Source: Vibrio qingdaonensis
GTDB lineage: Bacteria > Pseudomonadota > Gammaproteobacteria > Enterobacterales > Vibrionaceae
NCBI RefSeq assembly: GCF_026191675.1
Contig: NZ_JAKRRY010000009.1
Span: 1 to 64,000 of the forward strand
Length of the DNA stretch: 64,000 bases
Reading direction: 5' to 3'
The number at the start of each line of letters is the position of its first letter. Within the stretch, counting starts at the first letter, position 1. The notes below the pieces were generated by a model. That model ran no database searches. It was given only the letters and a program-made list of their open reading frames with translations, and was not told where the DNA came from. Made by a program: the position numbers and the translations under genes. Of the stretch, positions 1 through 8,702 are shown in pieces.

Positions 1-150
1 GTTGTTTTCAAACAAAATGTTTGCCCAGTTTTGCAGTAACTCGGCCTCAGTTTTGTTTTTGAGTATTTCAGGCTCCCATCCTTTTTGGATAAGAACCTCA
101 ATAAAAGCCGGCTCAAATTTTGCTTCGGTTTTAAAAATGGTCATGGTCAT
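1..150 (-). CDS. hsdR: Type I restriction enzyme R subunit, N-terminal fragment (cut by window edge)
   Basis: This open frame starts 3 bases after the hsdS stop codon and runs off the left edge, so only the first 50 residues are visible. They contain motifs such as FEPAFIEVLIQKGWE and ELLQNWANILFENN, which fit the N-terminus of HsdR, the ATP-dependent translocase/endonuclease subunit of type I restriction enzymes. No nuclease or helicase motif is in view, so the call depends mainly on its place behind hsdM and hsdS. The start could be either of two ATGs, two codons apart (150 or 144). Confidence 0.72.
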   Translation of the reverse strand, partial: MTMTIFKTEAKFEPAFIEVLIQKGWEPEILKNKTEAELLQNWANILFENN

Positions 151-153
151 TCC

Positions 154-1410
154 TTAAACAAACATTTTGCTCAAGCAAGCCTGCTTGATGTTAGTGAGCT
201 TGGTGATCTGTTGTTGGTGTTGGTTGATCAGCGTATCAAGTTTTTGGAAGTAGTTGCCAATAGCTGTTTGTTCATCTAAATCACTTGGTATAAGAACATT
301 TAAATTGGCTAAAGCCTTTTGACTTACCCCTTTTGCAGTCCCACCACTTGATAATGCTGAAAGCTCTCTAAAGACTTTGGAACTTCTTAACAAAACTGCG
401 AGAAAGGCATCAGTAATAACTTTTGGTTTAACTACAAAAGCAATTGTTCTCTGACTTAAAATGTATTTATCAGCATTAGGTACCTGCGCAACATTCCCCA
501 TTGGAGCTTCAGTCGTGAAAAGAACTTGCCCCTGATGGAGTTCAGAACCACTCATCCATTTATCATACAGCTCTTGATCACCGAAATGAGGATCAATTGA
601 AAAATCAATATAGCCTTGCTTAACATTTAAAGCCGATAATGCTCTATATCCTGAAGGACTCCAATCTAAGCCTAGTTTTTTAGGTGTACGGCCTCGAAAG
701 TCTATGACCCTTTCGATACTTTCCAGTAAGCCAATATCCTCCCACTTCCCACTAAACCCCTTAAAGCGGATTTCCGGAACGGTTTCACCTTGCTTGGGAA
801 ACATTTTTACCAGCATCGCATTTTTCAAGCTACTGAGCTTGTCATGCTTTTGTTGATGCTGGTTAATTAGCGCATCGAGTTTTTGGAAGTAGTTTCCTAT
901 GGCTGCTTGTTCTTTTTCGCAAGGTATCAGAATCTCCATTCGTCCAAGTTGCTTACCCGAAATCTCTAAAAACGTCGAGCCTGACGCATGTTTAAGTGCA
1001 AACTCCTTAATCTGTTTACCTGAGGAATAAATGAAGTAAGGCGAAAAGCCCTCTTTGATGACAAAAGATTGGAAGCCCTGATTCGTAGAGCCAGGCTTAG
1101 TAAGAATAGCCATATCCCCGATGCCAGCTCTACTAGTAAATAGAACCGTCCTACCAGCCGGAAGTATCTTTGCAGATGAACTTTTAAGGCCTAGAGCCGT
1201 AATTTTTTTCTGGCTACCTTCAGCATACACATTGTCGCCAATTTCAGTGGGCGAATACCAATCGATATCACCGTCCCAAAATTCAGATACTGAAGTGCTA
1301 GGAGTACCTCCACCAATAATATCAGTAACATCAGTACCCAGCTCTTTCTCCTCCCACTTTCCACCAAACCCTGCAAACCGAATCTCAGGAACTTTCTTTT
1401 CCACACTCAT
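154..1410 (-). CDS. hsdS: Type I restriction-modification specificity subunit (HsdS)
   Basis: HsdS chooses the bipartite DNA target for the HsdM methylase and HsdR nuclease. The 418-residue protein has the usual two-fold plan: target domain 1 (about residues 15-160), a central conserved helix, target domain 2 (about 225-375) and a C-terminal conserved helix. The internal repeats are easy to see. VPEIRFAGFGGKWE near the N-terminus recurs as VPEIRFKGFSGKWED in the middle, and AIGNYFQKLDALINQHQQ recurs at the end as AIGNYFQKLDTLINQHQQ. It starts one base after the hsdM stop, so the two are almost certainly co-transcribed. The two target domains differ, as expected for an asymmetric target. The recognition sequence cannot be read from the protein. 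Confidence 0.95.
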   Translation of the reverse strand: MSVEKKVPEIRFAGFGGKWEEKELGTDVTDIIGGGTPSTSVSEFWDGDIDWYSPTEIGDNVYAEGSQKKITALGLKSSSAKILPAGRTVLFTSRAGIGDMAILTKPGSTNQGFQSFVIKEGFSPYFIYSSGKQIKEFALKHASGSTFLEISGKQLGRMEILIPCEKEQAAIGNYFQKLDALINQHQQKHDKLSSLKNAMLVKMFPKQGETVPEIRFKGFSGKWEDIGLLESIERVIDFRGRTPKKLGLDWSPSGYRALSALNVKQGYIDFSIDPHFGDQELYDKWMSGSELHQGQVLFTTEAPMGNVAQVPNADKYILSQRTIAFVVKPKVITDAFLAVLLRSSKVFRELSALSSGGTAKGVSQKALANLNVLIPSDLDEQTAIGNYFQKLDTLINQHQQQITKLTNIKQACLSKMFV

Positions 1411-1411
1411 C

Positions 1412-4021
1412 CTATTCGCCCTTCAACAAACTAGTCAGTTCAGCTAAGCCCTGCATATCAAACTCGTTACCAGTAAGCCCATCCATCATTTCCGACAATT
1501 CACCTTCGGTGGTTTTGATGTCACTCGCGACTTGCGAATAGGTTACAGCGTATTTATTCGTAAGGACTTGTACCTTATTAGTAAGCTGGGCAATCAAGCT
1601 GCTTGGCATCGCAGATAGTTCGCTACTTAATGGATCGATCCATTTTAGGTTCAGCAGGTTATTTACTTGCTCGTCGCTTAAGCCTTCAATGGTGGTTTTG
1701 GTTTTAAGGTGCAGTTTAGTTGTCGCCTCTTTCACTGTTTTTTTCAGCGCTTTTTCTTCATTGATAAGTTTGTTAGCGCGGATAATCTTGGCCTTATAGC
1801 TTTCTTCAGGCACAAGGCTATCTTCATTGAACTTAACATTACTGTCTTTCTGTTCTTTCAAGAATGCCTTAGCAGCCTTTGCTACTTCAGCATTAACAAA
1901 AGCATCTTTGCTTTCTTTGACGGTATCTAACTCTTTATCGTCTTCACTTAAGGACTCTAAAATGTCTTCAAGTGAACTTGAGATTTCAGCCAAACGACTC
2001 TCTTGTTTAGCCAGTGCTGCTAGGTCATCACTTAAGTGAGTTTTTTGCACTAAACCAAAAGGTAATATATGACCTTTCCAGCCATCTTGTACCTCAGTAT
2101 CTTTACCGTTTTTCTTTTTGATAACGATATTCGGTTCAACTTGCTTAGTCGCGTCAAAACCTTCCGTTTGCATCATTTCTAAATCGGCACTAATGATTTG
2201 CCATTGGTTGTTTAGAAGCTGGTAGGCTTGATATTTGTCGATTAAAGCAATAGGACTTAGGCGGTTAAAAAGTTCAACACTTAATGAAGCTTCTTGTTGA
2301 TTACGGTTAACCCCTTGCCAACCTTTAATGAGTTTGGTGTTTAAGTCGTCATCAAACCCAGCAAAAGCTTGTTTATAAGCTGCTATAAACTCAACCACCT
2401 GTGTATGACTACTAATGCTTGTATTGACTGCGTCTTTAGCAATTGCCAGCTCACTGTACGCAGAAGATTTAGTCGCAAACAAGGTGCTGCGTAGTTCAGG
2501 AAAAGCAAGCCAATATGGATTGAGTTCATCAATCTCACTGTTAGGAATACCGCCTAACATGGTGGCGTGTAAGTCCCAGCTTTTAGCCGCAGCTGAAGAG
2601 TCCACATAGCGTGGTATGTTTAAGTTGTAACCATTATTGCGTAAGGTTTCTTTGCTCACTACTTTCGAGAATTTATCGATGCTATCTCGATTGATCACGG
2701 CATCAACAGTGCGTTTAATATCGCTCGCTTGCAGCTTGTTGTTTTTGCCTTCTTTAATAAAGTGCTTAGACGCATCAACAACCAATACATCGGTATTCTG
2801 ACGCTTTTGCTTGAGCACCAAGATCACGGTTGGAATACCTGTACCAAAGAAGATATTACCCGGCAAACCAATAATGGCATCAATGTGGTTCTGCTCAATA
2901 AGCTGCTTGCGGATCTCCCCCTCTTCACCACCACGGAACAACACCCCATGAGGTAATACAATGGTCATAATACCATCGGGCTTTAGGTGATAGAGATCGT
3001 GCAATAGGAAGGCAAAATCGGCTTTAGTTTTTGGGGCTAGACCAAAACGCGAATAACGAGGATCGCTATCTTTATAGCTCGGGTCCCATTGTTGTGAATA
3101 CGGCGGGTTAGAAACAACGGCGTCCACGTATAAGGCATCGTAAGTGCCTTGTGGGTCGTTCTCATCGAAGTATGGCCAATCGTCTTCTAGAGTATCTCCA
3201 TTGCGGGTTTTAATGTTGCTGGCTTTAATACCACGCATGATGAGATTCATACGGGTAAGGTTATATGTGTTCGCTTTTAACTCTTGTGCATAATAGGTAA
3301 TGCTGTCTTTGTTTTTAGCGTATTTTTCGACGGCCTCACCAATATTGATAAGGAGTGAGCCAGAGCCGGACGTTGGATCGTAAATCTCAATGGTGTCTTT
3401 ATTTTTGAGTTCATGAGCAATGATGTGCGACATGAGAACCGAGACCTCATGAGGCGTATAAAACTCTCCAGCTTTTTTACCCGCATTAGCCGCAAATTTT
3501 TCAATCAGGTACTCGTAGATGTAACCCAGAACGTCATAGCCTTGCTGACCGTTCATAGGGATACTTTTGATTAAGTGCAGCAAGTCGCTGATAGCTTTAG
3601 TTCGCTTACCCGCACTTTCACCAAGTTTGCTTAGCCCTGTTTCTAGGGTAGTAAAGATGCCTTCAAACAACTTTTTGTAAGTAGGAGAAATCAAACGGCT
3701 AAAAGCAGAAAGCGCATCACGCACGTTTGACTCGTCAAAGTCGGACGTTGGATCAACCCACGTTGAAAACAGATTTTCGTAAGCAATAAAATAGCCAAGG
3801 TTATCTTGAATATACTTGACTGTTTCAGCATCTTCTTCAGTTAGCGCTTTGATTTCATCGGGCGTCATCCCTTCTTTGGTGACAAACTGCACCTGTTGAT
3901 CGCTGAGGTACTTATAAAAGATGAAACCTAAGATGTAGTCTTTGTATTCGTTTGCTTCGATCTTTGAACGCATCTGGTTCGCTGATTCCCAGATTTTTGC
4001 CGCTAATTGTTGCTTATTCAT
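1412..4021 (-). CDS. hsdM: Type I restriction-modification DNA methyltransferase subunit (HsdM)
   Basis: This is an N6-adenine DNA methyltransferase working with HsdS to methylate, and so protect, host DNA. It has an N-terminal helical HsdM domain (about residues 1-140). The catalytic domain carries the S-adenosylmethionine motif DPTSGSG (residues 215-221) and the amino-methylase motif NPPY (305-308). At 869 residues it is much longer than classical HsdM (about 500). The extra C-terminal 350 residues are charged and helical, probably coiled-coil. It is the first intact gene of the hsdM-hsdS-hsdR operon. A degenerate excisionase-like gene lies just upstream. Confidence 0.95.
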   Translation of the reverse strand: MNKQQLAAKIWESANQMRSKIEANEYKDYILGFIFYKYLSDQQVQFVTKEGMTPDEIKALTEEDAETVKYIQDNLGYFIAYENLFSTWVDPTSDFDESNVRDALSAFSRLISPTYKKLFEGIFTTLETGLSKLGESAGKRTKAISDLLHLIKSIPMNGQQGYDVLGYIYEYLIEKFAANAGKKAGEFYTPHEVSVLMSHIIAHELKNKDTIEIYDPTSGSGSLLINIGEAVEKYAKNKDSITYYAQELKANTYNLTRMNLIMRGIKASNIKTRNGDTLEDDWPYFDENDPQGTYDALYVDAVVSNPPYSQQWDPSYKDSDPRYSRFGLAPKTKADFAFLLHDLYHLKPDGIMTIVLPHGVLFRGGEEGEIRKQLIEQNHIDAIIGLPGNIFFGTGIPTVILVLKQKRQNTDVLVVDASKHFIKEGKNNKLQASDIKRTVDAVINRDSIDKFSKVVSKETLRNNGYNLNIPRYVDSSAAAKSWDLHATMLGGIPNSEIDELNPYWLAFPELRSTLFATKSSAYSELAIAKDAVNTSISSHTQVVEFIAAYKQAFAGFDDDLNTKLIKGWQGVNRNQQEASLSVELFNRLSPIALIDKYQAYQLLNNQWQIISADLEMMQTEGFDATKQVEPNIVIKKKNGKDTEVQDGWKGHILPFGLVQKTHLSDDLAALAKQESRLAEISSSLEDILESLSEDDKELDTVKESKDAFVNAEVAKAAKAFLKEQKDSNVKFNEDSLVPEESYKAKIIRANKLINEEKALKKTVKEATTKLHLKTKTTIEGLSDEQVNNLLNLKWIDPLSSELSAMPSSLIAQLTNKVQVLTNKYAVTYSQVASDIKTTEGELSEMMDGLTGNEFDMQGLAELTSLLKGE

Positions 4022-4466
4022 ATTCTGCTCAATTCATTTCAACTATTGACCGACATCGTGAAAACAGTCGGCACATGTAAGTAATATTGTATTTGGGGGC
4101 TCAGTTAAACCTAAGCTTCTTGCTCTTGTCCCCATGCTTCAAGAATTTCACTCTTAAACGCCAAAATCCACCGACTTTGAAGCTAGGAAGTCTTTCTTCG
4201 CTCGCCAATTCTACTGATGGTTTTAATGGTGAGAGAATATGGGAAAATTAGATAATAGACAATGATGAAGGTTGTCTCTGTCAGTCGATGATTTGATCAA
4301 ATTGATAAATCTGAAACGGAGGAGATAAACTACTATCTAGACTGCGTGGCTAAACAGATATTCGGGATATGTCGAAGCAAAACCGTATTCATGGTTCAAA
4401 TCAGATCCGAATGCTTTAACTGTATAGCTCTAAATGCCTACTAAATCATGCTCAGCAGCATAAGAG
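4022..4466. other. Gene-poor stretch upstream of hsdM
   Basis: This interval must contain the hsdM promoter on the minus strand. Its hsdM-proximal part holds the decayed excisionase-like gene annotated separately. Between about 4250 and 4466 I see no gene with a start codon and ribosome binding site. A short open frame around 4304-4440 on the plus strand lacks a convincing start. Confidence 0.5.
4111..4246 (-). pseudogene. Remnant of an excisionase-like helix-turn-helix gene
   Basis: Two adjacent minus-strand frames join into one recognisable protein piece. The first reads PSVELASEERLPSFKVGG then FWRF; the second continues KSEILEAWGQEQEA and a stop at 4111. The combination LPSFKVGGFWRF...EILEAW is the classic C-terminal half of the HTH_17/excisionase DNA-binding family. 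The frame changes after FWRF in a way that fits loss of one base. No start codon is left upstream because a stop lies just before this segment. Such small DNA-binding genes often sit beside type I restriction loci. I infer a dead relative of that gene. Confidence 0.6.
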
Positions 4467-4750
4467 TCATTCATCTTTGAGCTCGCAACCTGTAATCGCA
4501 GAAACAGAGGTAACAAAAGCAATGAGGATCTGTTCATCAGAAAGGGGGCTAAAAATAGGGAAATCCGTAGCATTGCCTGCTGGGCCTGCACCTAATTCAG
4601 CAATACGAACCACATTTAAGTAACGCCCTCTGGCGTGTTGGCCCAATCTCTGTCGGGCTCTCTGTGCTGAACCCAAGCACGCTTATAGCCACCAGCGGCT
4701 TGTTGCCATTCGATATACAATTGACCTTTGCCATCTTTTTTGATTTGCAT
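4467..4750 (-). pseudogene. Small hypothetical gene broken by a frameshift
   Basis: An ATG at 4750 opens a 44-codon frame (MQIKKDGKGQLYIEWQQAAG then GYKRAWVQHREPDRDWANTP) that stops at 4616. A second frame overlapping this end continues with GRYLNVVRIAELGAGPAG, then FPIFSPLSDEQILIAFVTSV, and stops at 4467. Both halves look like real protein. Joined near position 4630 they give one protein of about 90 residues, so a small insertion or deletion has probably broken a single gene. The family is unknown to me. It lies just downstream of the toxin/immunity pair and could once have belonged to that module. Confidence 0.5.
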
Positions 4751-4807
4751 GAAATGGTATCCTCATTATTACTGCATCTTTTGTCTTGTAACTGCGTTTT
4801 TAACACC

Positions 4808-5044
4808 TTAAGCATCATACAAAGCATACTGTATAATTCTTTCTACAGTAATATCAGGCGTACTTTCAAATAACTCTTGTAATATGAAGACTTCTAAAAA
4901 GTATTCGTATTCTTTGGGTGAGCTTCCATCTTCTGGCTCGAAGCAAAGTAAGATATTAGATTCAGGACTCCATGCTCCGTCGATGTAAATAGTTAACTCA
5001 GGGTCTAGGTTTTCTAAATCAAGTATTAATTCTTTTAATTTCAT
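4808..5044 (-). CDS. Probable immunity protein for the adjacent nuclease toxin
   Basis: This is a small acidic protein of 78 residues starting MKLKELILDLENLDP, with no signal peptide or membrane segment. Its ATG at 5044 lies 2 bases after the toxin stop codon and follows a GGGGA ribosome binding sequence inside the end of the toxin gene, so translation is probably coupled. An upstream in-frame ATG at 5059 would overlap the toxin but has a poorer site. Position, size and acidity are those of an immunity protein that binds and blocks a basic nuclease domain. It resembles the small DUF7716-type proteins found in such positions, but I am not certain of the family. Confidence 0.7.
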   Translation of the reverse strand: MKLKELILDLENLDPELTIYIDGAWSPESNILLCFEPEDGSSPKEYEYFLEVFILQELFESTPDITVERIIQYALYDA

Positions 5045-5046
5045 TT

Positions 5047-7608
5047 TTATTTTCCCCATATTGAATATCCCCCCTTGTTTTCTGGATGAAGGACTCCCCA
5101 CTCATCACTACCAATAGTGTGTTGTTCTCTTGGGACTAATACCATACTGCCTTTTTCTCTTTCATGGTGCCATGTCCAACCTTTGGGTGGTCGTCTAGGA
5201 GCTAACCCCGTGGCTGTTCTCTCCAGCTTAATATTTAGCGATTCCATTTGACTTGCAAAGCCCTGATCTGACTCTATCATTTTCAAAAGATTCTCATTAG
5301 CTTCTTGAAAATGGCGAGCTCTCGAAACGCCAGGATATGAATCTGGAGATAAAAATGTTTTAAATCCTGATGAGTAAGCATTTTCACTGTATACAATATA
5401 AAGTGGTGTTATGCCCGAACTCTCTGGAAACACTAAAATCGCATCGCGCCAATCTTTCTCTTCTGGCATTGGAGTGACGGTGACTGTCGTTTCATCAGAA
5501 TGAATCGGCGTGACTCGTATATCTTCCAGTTCAAAACCATCATCTTGACTTGGTGTGCTTTGCCAATTTGGGTCGCCACTGTCTGCTGGCGTCCAATAAA
5601 TAATGGGTCCCTCGTTTTCTAGCTGAACGGAGAGCTGGTTATTATCATCTTGCGCGACGTACTTCACTGGAATGCGCGTATCATCAACATGGTAGGCTTT
5701 CACATTCGGGTAGTATTCACCTTCATTTGGCTCTGTAATGTGAACACGAAGTCGACTTTGTACCGTGCTGAGCTGCCTTAATTCCTTATCACTATACTGC
5801 GTACCATCCCCTAACAAAGACTGCTGCATAGCAAATAACGCACTGATCCCATCGACTTTCCAGCGGTAGCTCTCCACCAGCTTATCTTTCAAAGTGCCCG
5901 CCAGCTTTTCGAGTTCAGTGGCTGTAGAGTCTGATGCACTCGTTTTAGGTTGTCCTGCCATAAAGGCGGTCGCCCCCATCGCTATTTGAGCTTGTGTGGC
6001 CTGAATAGCAGGGATAACCAATGGATGAGCTTGCGCTTGTCCAAAAAAGAATGACCAAGGCCCAAAGTTTTGAATGGGCTCTTCTATAACGCCTGCGTCA
6101 ATACAACCTTGCGGTAGTTGGCAAGATTTCGCAAACACCTTACTCGGTGTCACCTCTTTCAAGTTGACGATTGGGATGTCTTTTTCAATCAAGTGTTCAT
6201 GGTTAATCGCTTTAACGTGCGTGTCAGCAAGATAAGATTCCGAGAATTCATAATACGTATTTGATGGCTGATTCACTTTTTCTGGTTTTGCTGGTGGACT
6301 AGCGAAAAACGAGGGTTTTGCTTTCGGGCCTTCCGCATTTTGAGTGACGTTGAGTGAATGACCAACGGCCAATGACATGGGGTCGGCATCATACTGTGGA
6401 TTGAGTGTCAGTAGCGTCTTAGGCGTTAATGCATACTTTTGTGCAATGCTCATCCACGTTTCACGCTGCCCTGTTTCTGGGTCTGTTTGAACAATGTGGT
6501 GAGGGAGAGGCTGGGTCTCTTCTTTCGTTGCCATAAAGTCATTGCGTGTCTGGATGGCTTTTTTCGTTGCAGTAAGTAGCTCTGGTATATCAAGCGAAAC
6601 ACCGTGCTCATCTAGCCATTCATCATTTAAACTATCAAGCTCACCCCGAGTGATTTGTCTGTCGAGATAAATCAGGTGTTGATTCTCAACCACTTTCCCT
6701 TTGAGCTTCCAAAAGACCAAGATAGCGGTTTGGTCAATGTTATAGCCTCTCTCGGAGTCAAGACGATGGTGCATAGAGCGAGTGGCATAAAAACTCCACT
6801 TTTTATCCCCAAGGATTCTGTACTCTTGAATCAGTTTGCCGTCATGAATGTGATAATAAAAACCTTCTGTTGGGTAACCTAAACGCTCGCCCAATTGCAC
6901 GGCGGGTGTGACAGGAATAAAGCCCTCTAAGGCGACACTGCTTCCTATCGTTCTCATTTTTACGGGTTGGTTAGGAGAGATACCCATTGAGATTGAAGCG
7001 ACTTGTCCCACCAGCTTTTTAGGCTCATCAAATGCCGTTAACAAGGTGTAACGTGTCCCTTCCTCTATTTTGCTTTCATTCCAGCGACCGAGCATGGCCT
7101 CTTTTTTTGTTTTAGCCAGAGCAAAGGAGCAGCCGACATTGCGATGAAAGGCATCGTGAGAGCAAGCAATATCAATATTGTATTCGTATTTTAGTGTAGG
7201 CGGCTCGTCTGAATCATCAGGGCGAGGCCGCTCAGGGATGTAAGTGGGCATCGGTAAAGGGGGATGAAGGCTTTTGCTTTGAGTACCACTTGACGTGCCA
7301 CCACTCATTTGTGTACGTACCAGTAACGCTTTTTGAGCGGCTGGTTCAATGTTATTACTGACATGGGTATTCAAACCCCAAGTCGCGCTGCTTAATGCGT
7401 TATTATCCTTCATTAGCAGCGGAGCCCGTGGAGAGTCATTAAGAAGTAGCAGGTGACCTTGCTTTAATTGCTCAATGAATTGGCGATAGCCCATCCCAGA
7501 GGGTATGACATCTTTTAACTCACGCTCAGATAAGGATTCAAAGTCACCTTCGACTTGTAGAAATTCGTGTGTCATCAAGTGAATGAGTTCAACCGTTTTG
7601 TAGCCCAA
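5047..7608 (-). CDS. Modular antibacterial toxin: LysM domain, pyocin-S domain, C-terminal HNH-type nuclease
   Basis: The 853-residue protein is built like a polymorphic toxin. Residues 1-350 are an unrecognised N-terminal delivery region. Residues about 369-420 form a LysM-like fold (HHIVQTD...TWMSIAQKYALTPKTLLTLNP), which often binds peptidoglycan. Residues about 625-745 resemble the pyocin-S/colicin translocation domain (DAILVFPESSGITPLYIVYS). The last 95 residues carry WTWHHEREKGSMVLVPREQH and a final GGYSIWGK, the pattern of HNH/Endo VII-like DNases. There is no signal peptide, so release through a type VI secretion system or lysis is inferred. A TTG start at 7608 is preferred because AAGGA lies 6 bases upstream; the first ATG, 11 codons on, has none. 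The likely immunity gene follows directly. Confidence 0.8.
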   Translation of the reverse strand: MGYKTVELIHLMTHEFLQVEGDFESLSERELKDVIPSGMGYRQFIEQLKQGHLLLLNDSPRAPLLMKDNNALSSATWGLNTHVSNNIEPAAQKALLVRTQMSGGTSSGTQSKSLHPPLPMPTYIPERPRPDDSDEPPTLKYEYNIDIACSHDAFHRNVGCSFALAKTKKEAMLGRWNESKIEEGTRYTLLTAFDEPKKLVGQVASISMGISPNQPVKMRTIGSSVALEGFIPVTPAVQLGERLGYPTEGFYYHIHDGKLIQEYRILGDKKWSFYATRSMHHRLDSERGYNIDQTAILVFWKLKGKVVENQHLIYLDRQITRGELDSLNDEWLDEHGVSLDIPELLTATKKAIQTRNDFMATKEETQPLPHHIVQTDPETGQRETWMSIAQKYALTPKTLLTLNPQYDADPMSLAVGHSLNVTQNAEGPKAKPSFFASPPAKPEKVNQPSNTYYEFSESYLADTHVKAINHEHLIEKDIPIVNLKEVTPSKVFAKSCQLPQGCIDAGVIEEPIQNFGPWSFFFGQAQAHPLVIPAIQATQAQIAMGATAFMAGQPKTSASDSTATELEKLAGTLKDKLVESYRWKVDGISALFAMQQSLLGDGTQYSDKELRQLSTVQSRLRVHITEPNEGEYYPNVKAYHVDDTRIPVKYVAQDDNNQLSVQLENEGPIIYWTPADSGDPNWQSTPSQDDGFELEDIRVTPIHSDETTVTVTPMPEEKDWRDAILVFPESSGITPLYIVYSENAYSSGFKTFLSPDSYPGVSRARHFQEANENLLKMIESDQGFASQMESLNIKLERTATGLAPRRPPKGWTWHHEREKGSMVLVPREQHTIGSDEWGVLHPENKGGYSIWGK

Positions 7609-7756
7609 AGTGAGTCCTTGCTGAGAAATAAGGTAATGAGAGTAATATTATCCCATATCTTGTCGGCGCATCCATGGTTGATATATTAAATTGATTGAAT
7701 AGACATCACATTTACTATTGCTCACTCCCATTAGCTAACGGTTTAAGATGAACTAA

Positions 7757-7791
7757 GTGACAGAGCTGTCACAGCCAGTCGCCCTGTCACT
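7757..7791. promoter_or_regulatory. Possible operator: GTGACAG/CTGTCAC inverted repeat plus a third half-site
   Basis: GTGACAG and CTGTCAC are separated by 2 bases at 7757-7772. A further CTGTCAC lies at about 7785-7791. The repeats sit between the divergent toxin and DUF805 genes, where a dimeric regulator could act on either promoter. No regulator can be assigned. Confidence 0.35.
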
Positions 7792-7870
7792 TTAATTAAT
7801 GCAACATGGAGCCATGGTGCTATTCTATTTAAAGCAAGTTGATTTTTATGGGAATTTTTAAGAGGGGAAG

Positions 7871-8224
7871 GTGGTGGAGTATCTAAAAGTACTAAGACAC
7901 AGTTTTCGGCTTAGTGGGCGTCTCACTCGTCGAAGCTTCTGGTGCTTTCTAATCATTCATATAATCATCACTTTATTCTTGGTGTATGGCGTGGTTTCCT
8001 ACTGGTTTAGCGAAGCGGCTCTTTTAGGTTATGTCGTAATGACTTGTCCAGCACTCATCTCATCCTCCTGTCGACGCCTTCATGATTCTGGGTATTCTTT
8101 GAGGTGGTTATTCATGGGGCTGGTTCCGGTACTTGGAACGTTATTCCTACTTTATGGTCTTTTAAAGAAAGGGGAGCCTTATCACAACCGCTTTGGGCCG
8201 AACCCTAGAGTGTGGAAACATTAA
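7871..8224 (+). CDS. DUF805 family inner-membrane protein
   Basis: This is a 117-residue protein with about three hydrophobic segments (roughly residues 25-45, 48-66 and 80-100). It has the DUF805 signature RRLHDSGYS after the second segment and a C-terminal GEPYHNRFGPNP, the family's GxxxxNRYGPxP ending. The family has no settled function. The start is GTG, at 7871 or the next codon, behind a GAGGGGAAG ribosome binding site. It is transcribed away from the toxin gene. Phage and island copies of this family are common. Confidence 0.85.
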   Translation: MVEYLKVLRHSFRLSGRLTRRSFWCFLIIHIIITLFLVYGVVSYWFSEAALLGYVVMTCPALISSSCRRLHDSGYSLRWLFMGLVPVLGTLFLLYGLLKKGEPYHNRFGPNPRVWKH

Positions 8225-8251
8225 TGTCGTTTGTTGGCGGAGGGAAATGTC

Positions 8252-8398
8252 ATGACAAAGAAAACTAAGATTAAGAAATACGTAGAGAGCGCACCAAAAC
8301 TAAAGCGTGTAAAGAGTGATGTCACGGCCCATCAGACACGTAAGAAAATTGAACAATGGAAAGAGCAACAAGAATTTGATAAACAGTTCGAGCTTTAA
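8252..8398 (+). CDS. Small basic hypothetical protein (48 residues)
   Basis: An ATG at 8252 preceded by a strong GGAGGGAAA site opens a 48-residue frame beginning MTKKTKIKKYVESAPKLKRV and ending EQQEFDKQFEL. It is very rich in lysine, with no hydrophobic segment. It lies 27 bases after the DUF805 gene and 28 bases before the HU gene on the same strand, which suggests an operon. I do not recognise a family. The ribosome binding site and spacing are the main support. Confidence 0.55.
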   Translation: MTKKTKIKKYVESAPKLKRVKSDVTAHQTRKKIEQWKEQQEFDKQFEL

Positions 8399-8426
8399 AC
8401 GACTAAAACAACCATAGGACATTCAA

Positions 8427-8702
8427 ATGAATAAAACCCAACTTATCGATGTTATCTCAGAGCAAGCCGACATCACCAAAAAACAAGCGCACGATGCACT
8501 GGATGCTATTACACAAGGGATTGAACAGTCTCTAGCGCAAGGTGAAGAGGTAGCACTTCTTGGTTTTGGTTCCTTTAAAATTACAGAGCGTGCAGCTCGT
8601 ACTGGGCGCAATCCAAGAACGGGTGAGCCAATTCAGATTTCAGCCAGCAAGTCTCCCACCTTTAAAGCGGGTAAAGCACTGAAAGATGCACTGAATCCAT
8701 AA
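8427..8702 (+). CDS. Island-borne HU family DNA-binding protein
   Basis: This 91-residue protein covers the whole HU/IHF fold: [20 protein letters not shown] at the start, the GFGSF turn, and the DNA-binding arm with [16 protein letters not shown] dimers bend and compact DNA without sequence specificity. Its position in an integrative island, among unknown genes, suggests an extra copy besides the chromosomal hupA/hupB. It may shape island DNA or assist recombination, which is inference. I give no hup letter because the sequence does not settle the paralogue. Confidence 0.9.
   Translation: MNKTQLIDVISEQADITKKQAHDALDAITQGIEQSLAQGEEVALLGFGSFKITERAARTGRNPRTGEPIQISASKSPTFKAGKALKDALNP

Noticed and set aside
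4304..4440. Open plus-strand stretch between the excisionase remnant and the frameshifted gene
   Set aside because: It lacks a start codon near a ribosome site and matches nothing recognisable; a chance open frame in decayed DNA is simpler.
5047..7608. Calling the toxin a classical secreted pyocin/colicin
   Set aside because: There is no lysis gene or receptor-binding domain that I can see, and the LysM and long N-terminus fit a contact-delivered effector at least as well.
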